Shown here: positions 1 to 9,200 of the stretch, piece after piece
Numbering within the stretch: the first letter of the stretch is position 1
Layout of the letters: each line of letters opens with the position of its first letter
Assembly: GCA_003281335.1 (NCBI GenBank)
Contig: QCCG01000005.1
Location: 1-64,000 of the forward strand
Origin: Prochlorococcus sp. AG-347-K19
GTDB lineage: Bacteria; Cyanobacteriota; Cyanobacteriia; PCC-6307; Cyanobiaceae
Direction of reading: 5' to 3'
Length of the DNA stretch: 64,000 nt
Made by a program: the position numbers and the translations under genes
Notes under the pieces: model-generated
Told to the model about the DNA's origin: nothing
The model's database searches: none
Seen by the model: the letters and a program-made list of their open reading frames with translations, nothing else

Positions 1-4
1 AGGG

Positions 5-679
5 ATGATTTACCCCAACATGGCTACAATGCTTGCTTTTCTAACCTGTGATGCGGCTATTCAAAAAGAAGAATGGGACAAAATGATTGCTATTGCGGTT
101 CAAAAATCTTTTAATGCAATATCAGTTGATGGAGAGACAAGCACAAATGATTCTTTTGTAGGAATAAATGCAGGAAAGAAAATTGAAAAAAGGTTTTTTC
201 CAATTATCCAAAAAGGGATTGATATTGTATGTCAGAACTTGGCAAAAAATATTGCAAGGGATGGAGAGGGAGCAAATTGTTTATTAGAAGTTTTGGTTCA
301 AGGAGCAAAAAATACAGATGATGCAATTATGCTCGCGAAATCTATTTGTAATTCTGCTTTGGTAAAAACTGCGATACATGGTTGTGATCCAAATTGGGGA
401 CGAATCATTTCTGCTGCAGGCAATTCTGGAGTTAAATTTAATTTAAATGACGTTGATTTGTATATAGGAAACGCCCACATTTTGGGAAAAGGCAAGTTAA
501 ATAAATATGATCCACAAAAAGTCACAGACTATATTAAGTCCAGAATGAAAGGTAGATATTTGGTAGATGATATTGTAAAAATTATGATTAATCTAAATTC
601 TGGCGAATCGAAAGGCACAGCTTGGGGGTGCGATCTTTCTAAAAAATATGTTGAAATAAATAGCGAGTATACGACGTAG
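5..679 (+). CDS. argJ: Glutamate N-acetyltransferase / amino-acid acetyltransferase ArgJ, C-terminal part (5' end outside window)
   Basis: Begins at the ArgJ autocleavage region (..MIYPNMATMLAFLTCDA) and has the C-terminal DPNWGRI and GESKGTAWGCDLS motifs; N-terminus cut by the window edge. Confidence 0.93.
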   Translation: MIYPNMATMLAFLTCDAAIQKEEWDKMIAIAVQKSFNAISVDGETSTNDSFVGINAGKKIEKRFFPIIQKGIDIVCQNLAKNIARDGEGANCLLEVLVQGAKNTDDAIMLAKSICNSALVKTAIHGCDPNWGRIISAAGNSGVKFNLNDVDLYIGNAHILGKGKLNKYDPQKVTDYIKSRMKGRYLVDDIVKIMINLNSGESKGTAWGCDLSKKYVEINSEYTT

Positions 680-682
680 AAA

Positions 683-703
683 ATGTGATCTCTGGGATCA
701 CAT
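683..703. repeat. Perfect 8-bp inverted repeat ATGTGATC-TCTGG-GATCACAT just after argJ stop
   Basis: Read directly; hairpin between the argJ stop and the convergent minus-strand genes; no clear T-tract. Confidence 0.6.
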
Positions 704-856
704 GATATGACTATATAAAATCCCAAAAAGAATACACACCTTTTGCGACTGTGATTATGGTGTGATTATTTTTTGGAAAACTGCTCTAGTGATAGCAATA
801 GATTACAGCAAGGTTAGTATTCGTTTAGCAAAAGGTTGGTATTAATAGCGAATTTA

Positions 857-1102
857 CTACTTAAGTTTTAATAAATCTAATGGTAGATATTCATTAATAT
901 AGAGAAACAGTATTGTTAAAGTTCCAATTACAGAGCCTGTAAAACCTCCAAAAAAATTAACTAATAATCCAGATTGTCTAATTATTGTTTCTTCTTTTTT
1001 TTCTTCTTCTTCAAAATTAGGAGAATCAACTACTTTTAAGCGCTTATTGGTTGTTGGTTGTTTAAGTTGTTGGTGTCGGATGAGGGCTTCGAAATCAGGC
1101 AT
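857..1102 (-). CDS. Small membrane protein downstream of and overlapping parA-like gene
   Basis: ORF 857..1126; internal Met at 1102 (MPDFEALIRHQQLKQ..) is a plausible start; one hydrophobic C-terminal segment (LLVNFFGGFTGSVIGTLTILFLYI) after an acidic/Lys-rich stretch. Confidence 0.6.
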   Translation of the reverse strand: MPDFEALIRHQQLKQPTTNKRLKVVDSPNFEEEEKKEETIIRQSGLLVNFFGGFTGSVIGTLTILFLYINEYLPLDLLKLK

Positions 1103-1707
1103 GGAATTTGTGAGGCAATTGAACAATAAGCAGACCAGCCCGTCATTCGACGAGGATCTGATCTGCCTAAATCGTCTACAGCTTCAAATACAGCATTGCC
1201 AGAGGCTTCTGCTTTATCAAATGCTGAGAGTAAGGGTATAAATGTATCAAAAACATATAAACCAAAATTTTCTAGAGCTGCTTTGGCTTGTTGCGCTGCT
1301 TTTTGCTGTCTAAAATCAACTTTTACTATTACTACAGCATGGTTAACTTTTAAGTTGCTTAATAAATTAGCTAGTTCAACAGTTAATTCTACTGATCTTG
1401 CTTTTGCAGTTGTAGGCAAGATAACTAAATCTGAACCATACGCTAAGTGTTTAAGTTCTTCTTGATCACTGCTAGCCTGGCCATCAGTTATTACAATTTC
1501 TGATGATCTTGATGCTTTAGCAGCTGAACTGACGGGGAAAACTGGAAATGGAAGATTGCCTCTTGATGCGTATGCTAAAGCAGATCTATTCTTGTCGGCA
1601 TCGACTATGCAAACTTTTTTACCTTCAGAATGCCAAACACTTGCAAGGTGAATACTTGTACAGGTCTTGGCAACCCCCCCTTTTTGTCCGCAAACGGTAA
1701 TGAACAA
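1036..1707 (-). CDS. ParA/MinD-family ATPase
   Basis: Deviant Walker A KGGVAKT at N-terminus (MFITVCGQKGGVAKTCTSIHLA), CIVDADKNRSA, VILPTTA pattern of ParA ATPases. Confidence 0.88.
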   Translation of the reverse strand: MFITVCGQKGGVAKTCTSIHLASVWHSEGKKVCIVDADKNRSALAYASRGNLPFPVFPVSSAAKASRSSEIVITDGQASSDQEELKHLAYGSDLVILPTTAKARSVELTVELANLLSNLKVNHAVVIVKVDFRQQKAAQQAKAALENFGLYVFDTFIPLLSAFDKAEASGNAVFEAVDDLGRSDPRRMTGWSAYCSIASQIPCLISKPSSDTNNLNNQQPISA

Positions 1708-1857
1708 TTTTTTATTTTTATTTCTCTTACTTTGGAGAATAATTTCTTAATGTCAAGAGAAACTGATTTTTAATGCTTTAAAACTTATTTTTTGAAATAT
1801 TTTAAAGAAGTTAATATTTTTAGATAACCTTATTAAGTTCCTTATTTAAATTGGCTA

Positions 1858-2820
1858 GTGAAGAAAAGAATTGGATTAGGTACGTGGTCTTGGGGGAATA
1901 AGCTTTTATGGAATTACCAATCTACAAATGACGATGATTTACGTGAAACATATGATGAAGCGTTACGAAGAGGTTTCGATCTAATTGATACTGCAGATTC
2001 TTACGGTACTGGGAATCTTCAGGGCAGAAGTGAATTGTTGATAGGAAAATTTTTACTAAATACTCCTTCAGCAAAGAAAAAAAGAATTCAAGTAGCAACC
2101 AAGCTTGCACCTTATCCCTGGAGAATAGGTAACAGAGGCTTTAATAAACCTTTTTTGAAAAGTTTAGAGAGACTTAATAACAAATTAGATATAGTGCAAT
2201 TACATTGGTCAACTGCAAAATACAATCCTTGGCAGGAATTAGGGCTGTTGAATAATCTTTGCGATTTAAAAGATGAAGGCTTTGATTTTCAACTAGGCTT
2301 ATCAAATGTAGGCCCTAAAAGATTGATGAAATTAATTAATTTTTTAGCAAAAAGAAATCAGAACCTAAAGAGTGTTCAAATACAGTTTTCTTTGCTTGCT
2401 CCCGATTTAGGAAAACAATATCAGGTAAAAAAAATTTGCGACGAAAATAATATTGATTTATTTGCTTATAGTCCTTTGTCCTTTGGAATACTTTGTATTG
2501 ATCCAGATAAAGAAGAAAATAAAGAAAAAAGTTTTATTCGTAATTTGTTATTTGAAAATTATAAAAAACCAACATATGAATTGCGGAGGTGTCTAAAAAG
2601 AATTGCGCATCAAAGATCAGTTTCCCAAGCGCAAGTAGCAATTAATTGGTGTTGTTATCAAGGAACTATTCCACTTGTTGGAATGCGAAAAAAATCTCAA
2701 GTTATAGATATATCTAATGTATTTAATTGGAATTTAAAAAAAAATGAATTTAAAGTACTTCAGGAAGTTTCAAAAAAATGTTTAAAAAAAATGCCGAAAA
2801 ATCCTTTTTCGAGTAATTAA
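1858..2820 (+). CDS. Aldo/keto reductase family protein
   Basis: GLGTWSWG, DTADSYG, LDIVQLHW, GLSNVGP, AINWC, TIPLVGMRK motifs of AKR family; GTG start. Confidence 0.9.
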   Translation: MKKRIGLGTWSWGNKLLWNYQSTNDDDLRETYDEALRRGFDLIDTADSYGTGNLQGRSELLIGKFLLNTPSAKKKRIQVATKLAPYPWRIGNRGFNKPFLKSLERLNNKLDIVQLHWSTAKYNPWQELGLLNNLCDLKDEGFDFQLGLSNVGPKRLMKLINFLAKRNQNLKSVQIQFSLLAPDLGKQYQVKKICDENNIDLFAYSPLSFGILCIDPDKEENKEKSFIRNLLFENYKKPTYELRRCLKRIAHQRSVSQAQVAINWCCYQGTIPLVGMRKKSQVIDISNVFNWNLKKNEFKVLQEVSKKCLKKMPKNPFSSN

Positions 2821-2828
2821 TAAAATTT

Positions 2829-2966
2829 TTAGCTAGATATTTTCTTATTTTTTTTGATTTGATAACCACTATTCCATAGTTCATTGGGAAATTTTTCACC
2901 AGTGAATCTAATAACTTTTGGTTTGAGATTTATTATCAAGTCATTTAGTTTTTTATTAGATTCCAT
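2829..2966 (-). CDS. Small conserved-looking protein (45 aa), not in ORF track
   Basis: Translation MESNKKLNDLIINLKPKVIRFTGEKFPNELWNSGYQIKKNKKISS; fills the gap between AKR gene and tmRNA. Confidence 0.5.
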   Translation of the reverse strand: MESNKKLNDLIINLKPKVIRFTGEKFPNELWNSGYQIKKNKKISS

Positions 2967-3120
2967 TTTGCAAGATTGGATTTCTTAATAAGATAAATTA
3001 ATTTAAAACTTATCTTCTCAGTATTTATACTTATAAAATTAAAAAAATTCTTTTTAATACAAGTAATTGCAGCAATATTTACACACTCATAAATTATCTA
3101 CTACAACTTCTTAGTTATTT

Positions 3121-3146
3121 AAAAAAGTGGAGTCCTTCCAGACTCC
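3121..3146 (-). terminator. Rho-independent-type terminator at the 3' end of tmRNA coding piece
   Basis: GGAGTC-TGGAAG-GACTCC hairpin followed by ACTTTTTT on the minus strand. Confidence 0.7.
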
Positions 3147-3400
3147 TCGTATCATTTGGTTGATAAGGCTGATATAACCCCATCTCCTTTTGGATCAAGC
3201 AGCAACTGGTGCTGTTTGACGGGAGAAACTAACGATTTTGTTAGCATTTGTGTTTTTGCTCTAACCGAGCCGGCTTCAGTCACCTTCCTTATGCCCCGTC
3301 GAAACCATTACAACCCCAAATAGTGGAGTTGAGCGGAATCGAACCGCTGTCCGAAACATCGGTTGAGATCACCTAGTCCAATTGGACATTTATATTCTGA
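3122..3400 (-). ncRNA. ssrA: tmRNA, circularly permuted two-piece form (acceptor piece first, then coding piece); boundaries approximate
   Basis: Minus strand: T-arm/acceptor GGACAGCGGTTCGATTCCGCTCAACTCCA followed a few nt later by the 5' tmRNA end GGGGTTGTAATGGTTTCGACGGGG; GGGGTTG pairs with CAACTCC. Tag ORF GCTAACAAAATCGTTAGTTTCTCCCGTCAAACAGCACCAGTTGCTGCTTGA = ANKIVSFSRQTAPVAA*, at 3195..3245. Confidence 0.95.
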
Positions 3401-3447
3401 CAGGCAAAATGGTTATTGAATAGTTTTTTTACTAAGTTTTATCGTAT

Positions 3448-4572
3448 ATGAATGTAGTGGCATCATCTCCGGAGGGACTAGAGAAATCTTTAGCAGATGA
3501 AATTTCAAATTTAGGCGGCTTTAATATTAATACTTTTAAAAGATTTATTAATTTTGAATGTGATTTGCAAACTTTTTATAGAGTTCATTTCTATTCCAGA
3601 TTAGCGTTTCGTTTTTATAGAGAAATTGCAAGTTTTAGTTGCTATGACAAGCAATCTTTATATGTGGGGGTTAGAGATTCATTTGATTGGTTAAATTGGT
3701 TGCACTTTGATAAAACGTTTAATGTTCAAGTGACTGGGAGAACATCTTCTTTAAGTCATACTCATTTCACTGCTCTTGAAGTAAAAAATTCTATAACTGA
3801 TTTGCAACAGGGAGTTTGGAATAAAAGATCAAATATTTCTCTAGATAATCCTGACTTTATAATTCATCTGCATTTAAATAATAATAAAGCAATTCTCAGT
3901 CTTCAAAGCAGCGTTGAAAGCTTACATAAAAGAGGCTATAGACCCGCAATTGGAAATGCTCCATTAAAAGAAAATTTAGCTTCTGGATTGATAAATATGA
4001 CACAATGGAATGGCAAAGTTCCATTAATAGATTTTATGTGCGGCTCGGGAACTTTTTTAATTGAGGCAGTCAACCAATACCTTGGAGTTCCTATAAATAT
4101 TGATCAAGTATATCTTTTTGAGAATTGGTTGGACTTTAGGAAAGATATTTATCTTAATGAAAAAAATAAGGCAAAAAATAAAATTATAAATTATGAAAAA
4201 TTGCCAACAATAATAGGATGTGAAATTAATAAAAAGGTTTTTGAGCAGGCGAATGTAAATATATCATTAGCTGGACTAGAAAATTATATTGAGCTTATAA
4301 ATAATGATTTTTTAGCACTCCAATTAAGTTGCACACCTGGGATAATCATATGTAATCCTCCATACGGTAAAAAATTAGGCGATGAAAATGAATTGATTTA
4401 TTTATATGAACAAATGGGAATCTTCCTAAAGAATAATTTTTCAGGTTGGGAATTTTGGCTGCTAAGTGGAAATCCAAAACTAACAAAATATTTGAAAATG
4501 AAATCTTCATTGAAAATTCCTGTTAGTAATGGGGGAATAGATTGTAGATGGATAAAGTATTTAATAAGGTAA
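3448..4572 (+). CDS. THUMP-domain class I SAM-dependent RNA methyltransferase (RlmL N-terminal-like)
   Basis: N-terminus MNVVASSPEGLEKSLADEI; RPAIGNAPLKENLASGLI; DFMCGSGTFLIEA (SAM motif); IICNPPYGKKLG (NPPY). Confidence 0.9.
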   Translation: MNVVASSPEGLEKSLADEISNLGGFNINTFKRFINFECDLQTFYRVHFYSRLAFRFYREIASFSCYDKQSLYVGVRDSFDWLNWLHFDKTFNVQVTGRTSSLSHTHFTALEVKNSITDLQQGVWNKRSNISLDNPDFIIHLHLNNNKAILSLQSSVESLHKRGYRPAIGNAPLKENLASGLINMTQWNGKVPLIDFMCGSGTFLIEAVNQYLGVPINIDQVYLFENWLDFRKDIYLNEKNKAKNKIINYEKLPTIIGCEINKKVFEQANVNISLAGLENYIELINNDFLALQLSCTPGIIICNPPYGKKLGDENELIYLYEQMGIFLKNNFSGWEFWLLSGNPKLTKYLKMKSSLKIPVSNGGIDCRWIKYLIR

Positions 4573-4573
4573 T

Positions 4574-4975
4574 TTATTTTTTGCCTAAAACCGCTTTTGT
4601 TGTCTTGCCTAAACCCTCTAATGTTTGAGGCAGATATGGTCCTTTGGCTAATTTTCCTCCAAGTTTTAAACTTAAGCCTGCAAGAACTAAATCGATAAAT
4701 ATTATGAGTAATAAATTATATTCAATATTCCAATTATTATATTTTGTTAGAAAAAGGTAGAAAATAATATGGATGCAAATTAGTACTAATAATAATAATG
4801 TGCTGCCAATTGCCAAAAATATTCCACCACTAATTAATCTTCTTTTTTCTCTATCTACTTCTTGAAGAGCTATTCTTACATGCAAATCCATAACTGAACT
4901 TGCAATCGCTGAAATTCTGGAGGCGGTATTTGCAAAGTTTTTATTTTTTGGTTTTTCCATATTATTTTCTACCAC
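4574..4975 (-). CDS. Phage-holin superfamily / YqjE-like (DUF1469-type) membrane protein
   Basis: Two hydrophobic segments (GGIFLAIGSTLLLLVLICIHIIFYLFL, LLLIIFIDLVLAGLSLKLG) with basic/amphipathic N-terminus; paired with a DUF883/YqjD-like gene. Confidence 0.7.
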   Translation of the reverse strand: MVENNMEKPKNKNFANTASRISAIASSVMDLHVRIALQEVDREKRRLISGGIFLAIGSTLLLLVLICIHIIFYLFLTKYNNWNIEYNLLLIIFIDLVLAGLSLKLGGKLAKGPYLPQTLEGLGKTTKAVLGKK

Positions 4976-5423
4976 TGTTTAGGAGCGTTCCTATTAGTAA
5001 ACCGATACCAGCCGCAATAGCAATAGATAATAATGGTTTTTTTCTTATTGGATTTTCTATTTTTGGTCTCAGTGTATTGTTAAGTTCTTCTAATAATTCT
5101 TCTAATTGACTTTCGATAGGTTCAATTTTTTCTGATATTTCCCAATTGTTTTCTCTTATTGAGTCAATAATTTCAAATAGTTGGCTTTTTATTCCAATTA
5201 CTGAGGTTCCACTATGGCTAGCTATTACTTCAACTAAATCATCAATACTCCCTTTTGTGGCTTCAAGGGTTTGGTGTGCAATGTTAGGCCATTTTTCTTT
5301 TATTAAAGGTATTAAACTATCAATTTTTTCAAGTAACCATTTTTCCGAAATAACTTCTTTTTCAGGAGGATCAGAGTTATTTTCTTTTTCTTCTAATTCT
5401 TTGGGAGGATGGTAGGTCTCCAT
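4962..5423 (-). CDS. YqjD/ElaB-like (DUF883-type) protein with C-terminal glycine-rich TM anchor
   Basis: Amphipathic helical region then C-terminus NPIRKKPLLSIAIAAGIGLLIGTLLNSGRK, typical of this family; overlaps start of next gene. Confidence 0.7.
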   Translation of the reverse strand: METYHPPKELEEKENNSDPPEKEVISEKWLLEKIDSLIPLIKEKWPNIAHQTLEATKGSIDDLVEVIASHSGTSVIGIKSQLFEIIDSIRENNWEISEKIEPIESQLEELLEELNNTLRPKIENPIRKKPLLSIAIAAGIGLLIGTLLNSGRK

Positions 5424-5593
5424 TATTTAAACTTATTTACTTTAAGATTAGACCCTATTTTCTTAATTTGGAACCCTTATCTAAAGAATTGTTCGATTAA
5501 TAAAGAAAAAAAACATATAAAAGTTTATTTACATTTTATTTATCTACTCAGTTCTGTAAGAAGGTTTTGTTAAGCTATTACTGAATTTATAAA

Positions 5594-5749
5594 ATGAGTT
5601 TAAATTTCATCATGGATATTACATTTGCATCCTTAATTTTTGCATCTCGCACAATCCCTACAGATTTTGGATTAGTAGCTGCTGCTATCGCTGGAGCTGG
5701 AAGTTTGCTATTCATTGCTTTAAGATTTGTACCTGATGCAGGTAATTAA
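5594..5749 (+). CDS. Small single-TM protein (51 aa), not in ORF track
   Basis: Translation MSLNFIMDITFASLIFASRTIPTDFGLVAAAIAGAGSLLFIALRFVPDAGN; resembles small cyanobacterial thylakoid membrane proteins in layout. Confidence 0.65.
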   Translation: MSLNFIMDITFASLIFASRTIPTDFGLVAAAIAGAGSLLFIALRFVPDAGN

Positions 5750-5832
5750 ATAACAGGAACCATTTTTAATAAAATATATCTTAATATCAACATTGTTTTG
5801 AAAATAGATTCGGTTTATTTATTAAATAGATA

Positions 5833-6195
5833 ATGAATAAATGGGTTTTGCTTGAACATAAAGTTTATTCTGCTAACTCGTTCGATATTCATTACGATTT
5901 TCTTGTTGAAAATGGCATAGATTGTTTAACTTGGAAATTTATAAAACTACCTTTATTAAATCAAGCTTCTATAGAAATTATTAAGCAGCCAAATCATAGA
6001 CTTGTATGGTTATCTCGGATAGAACATGAACTTTCTGATAATAGAGGGTTTGTAAAAAGAATTGATCATGGAATATTTAAAAGAGTTTCTGATAAATTTG
6101 ACTCTGAACACTATAGATTCATTTTGGATGGTGAACTTCTTTATGGCTTGTTTGAAATTTCGGGTAATTTTTGCAGATTGAGCAAAAGTTATTGA
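5833..6195 (+). CDS. Standalone LigD 3'-phosphoesterase-domain-like protein (LigD_N-like)
   Basis: WVLLEHKVYSANSFDIHYDFLVENGIDCLTWKF...PNHRLVWLSRIEHELSDNRGFVKRIDHGIFKR follows the order of motifs in LigD_N-type proteins (LeH..hyDflle...L.TW....HR..YL.yEg..s..RG.v.r.d.G.y). Confidence 0.65.
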   Translation: MNKWVLLEHKVYSANSFDIHYDFLVENGIDCLTWKFIKLPLLNQASIEIIKQPNHRLVWLSRIEHELSDNRGFVKRIDHGIFKRVSDKFDSEHYRFILDGELLYGLFEISGNFCRLSKSY

Positions 6196-6271
6196 TACTC
6201 ATTTATAAATAAACGTAATATTTCTATTGAGAATTTTTGCAAATTAGTTATTCTTATTTAGCTATTGAGAC

Positions 6272-9200
6272 TTGAGATTGGTACATATCAATCAGGTCGA
6301 GTTTGAAAATTTTAAATCTTTTGGGGGAAATGTAAAAATACCTCTTGAAGAAGGTTTTACAGTGGTTACGGGTCCTAACGGATCTGGGAAAAGTAATATT
6401 TTAGATGGAATTTTATTTTGTTTAGGTCTCGCTAATAGTAGAGGTATGAGGGCTGAAAGATTACCAGATCTAATCAATAACTCCAAAGTTAAAGAGGGTA
6501 AGGCATCAGAAACATCTGTATCGGTAAAATTTAATATTCAAGATTGGTCTCCCAGAGAGGATCTTCCGCCTTTGGAACTAGAAGAAGAAGAAATTGCCCT
6601 TAATAAAGGTCAAAAAGAATGGTTAGTTTCTAGAAAATTAAGGCTTATGCCAGGTGGTTCTTATGCTTCTACTTATACTTCTGATGGAAAACAATGTACC
6701 TTGCAACAAATACAGAGAATATTAAGAGATATTAGTGTTGATCCTGAGGGCAGCAATGTTGTTATGCAGGGTGATGTAACAAGAATAGTATCAATGAATA
6801 ACAAGGAGAGGAGAAATCTTATTGATGAATTAGCAGGAGTTGCACTTTTTGATACAAGAATAGAACAAACTAATGCAAAATTAAACGACGTTTTCGAAAG
6901 ACAAGAAAGATGTGAAATTTTAGAAAATGAATTGCAATCAAGTAAAAATAAGCTTGAAAAAGAATGTGAAAAAGCAAAGCGATATAAAGAGTTAAAGGCA
7001 AAACTATTACAAATAATAGAATTAGAGAAAGTTCTTATTTTTGAAAAACAAATTAAGCATGTTGAATCTATAGAAAAAAAAGAAAGTGAAATTGAAAAAA
7101 ATAAAATCTTATTTAATAAACAAAAAGAATCTATTAGTAAAGAAATATTAGTTTTAGAGGATGCTTTGAAAATACTTGTTGATGAGCTTAAGGAGAAAGG
7201 AGAGGATAAATTGATAAAAGTTAATTCTGATATTGGAAGTATTAACTCTAGCTTGAGAGAACTTGATAGGATATCAATTCTTAATAAAGAGGAAGGTATT
7301 AAATTACAAAAACAGAGAGATGAAATTGTAATTTCTAAGAGGAATATCGAGTCAGAAAAGATGAGACAAGAAAATTTCGATGATAATTTTTTAAATCAAT
7401 TGAACTTGCAAATTGATGATCTCACTTTAAAACACAAACTATCTAGAAAAAAACTTTCTGATGCGGCTGGAGAATCTGGAGAATTCTCAAAACAAAGTAT
7501 CAAATTAAATGCTGAGCTTGAAAGTATAAAAAATCAAATTAATCCTTTGGAAATAAAAAAAAGGAAAATTGAAGAGGAAACTATTCAAAATAATATTCAA
7601 AAAGATGAGATATTGTCACAGATCGAATCCTTAGACTTAGAAAAGCAGAAACTTTTTCAGGGAAATCAAAGAAAAAAAGAGACATCCGATACAAAGAATA
7701 AAAACTTGGCAAGCAATAGCGCAGAAATTAATTCTTTAAAAAATGAAATCGATTTATTAATTAAAACTAAATCAAGGCTAAATAACGAGCAATTAAGGCT
7801 TGAAAAAGATTTATCTAGATTCGAAAGCAGAAAAGAAGCTTTAAACGAATCTAGAGGTTCACATGCTCTCAGAATTCTCTTAGAGGCAGGGTTAGAGGGT
7901 ATACATGGTTATGTAGCTCAACTTGGAGAGGTCAGTGAGAAGAATAGATATGCATTAGAAATTGCTGCTGGAAATAGGTTAGGACAAATTGTTGTAGATA
8001 ATGATCATATTGCTGCAAAAGCAATTGAAATTCTTAAAAAGAAGAAAGCAGGAAGATTAACTTTTTTACCTTTAAATAGAATTAATAGTCAAAAAAAGAA
8101 TTATGCAATTTCAAGATTTGAAAATAACAGGGAGAATGGATTTATTGATAAAGCCATTAATCTAATTACTTTTGATGAAGTTTATTCAGATGTTTTTCGA
8201 TATGTTTTTGGAGATACTTTGGTTTTTTCAGACTTATCCTCAGCTAGGTTATCTACACAGAAAAATAGGTTGGTTACCTTAAGTGGTGAACTATTAGAAG
8301 CAAGTGGTGCTATTACAGGAGGCAGTAAGTTAAATAAAGATTTGGCTTATAGGTTTGGAATTAATAATGATATTGATCATTCCAGTCCTATAAAAGAAAG
8401 ATTATTAGTTATCGAAGAAGCTTTAAAAGAGTCAAATAATAATTTAATACTAAAAAATAATAGACTTAGTATATTAAATTCTAACCACAGTCAAATAATT
8501 GAGGATTGTGCCTCATTTAATAAAGAAATTGAAGTAAATCAAGATTCTCTTAAAGCTGTCTCGCAAAGAATTGAGGATAGTAAATTGAGATTAAATAAAC
8601 TTGATACTGCTAATAATTTATTAGTTAACGAGTTAGGTCATTTAAAAAATCAATTGAAGCCTTATTACGATAAGTTTGATCAACTACAAACTATTCAAAC
8701 GGCAAATTATGAAAAAAATCAAAAATCATCATTAATAGCTTTTAACGACGATTTTAATAATCTTGATAAAAAACTTGAATTACTTATTAAAGAGAGAAAT
8801 ACATTACTAGATAAAAAAAATCAATTTGCTTTAAATAAAGAGCGTATCAATAATTCATTAAAAATTACTTTACTACAAGAAAAAAACTTGCAGGCATCTA
8901 TTAAACAACTCGCAACTGCTCATAGTGAATGGATAGAAAAAAAAGATCAATTTAAAAAAGAGCTTTCAGATCTCGATAATCAAAAAAATTCTCTAGAGAA
9001 GAATTTAGGTTTATTGAGAAGGAAGAGAGATGAATTAAACTCTTCAATTTCAAATAAAAGGCAAGAATATAATAATTATCTGTTAAAGCTTGAATATCTT
9101 GAAAGGGATATGTATTCCCTTAAAGAAGAGATGAGAAGCGAGAAAATAAAATTAGAAAATTATAAAAAAGATCTACCTAATCCTTCTCCGGAGTTTGGAG

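Noticed and set aside
298-525. Minus-strand ORFs antisense to argJ (298..525, 529..726)
   Set aside because: Fully or mostly antisense to a well-supported coding gene; composition looks like a mirrored coding frame.
683-703. TGTGATC..GATCACA as a CRP-like site
   Set aside because: TGTGA/TCACA half-sites are separated by 9 nt rather than 6; better described as a simple hairpin after argJ.
1036-1126. Programmed frameshift joining ParA and the TM ORF
   Set aside because: No canonical slippery heptamer or obvious stimulatory structure seen; kept only as an open possibility in the overlap finding.
1047-1465. Plus-strand ORFs 1047..1241 and 1196..1465
   Set aside because: Antisense to the ParA-like gene with no recognisable domain.
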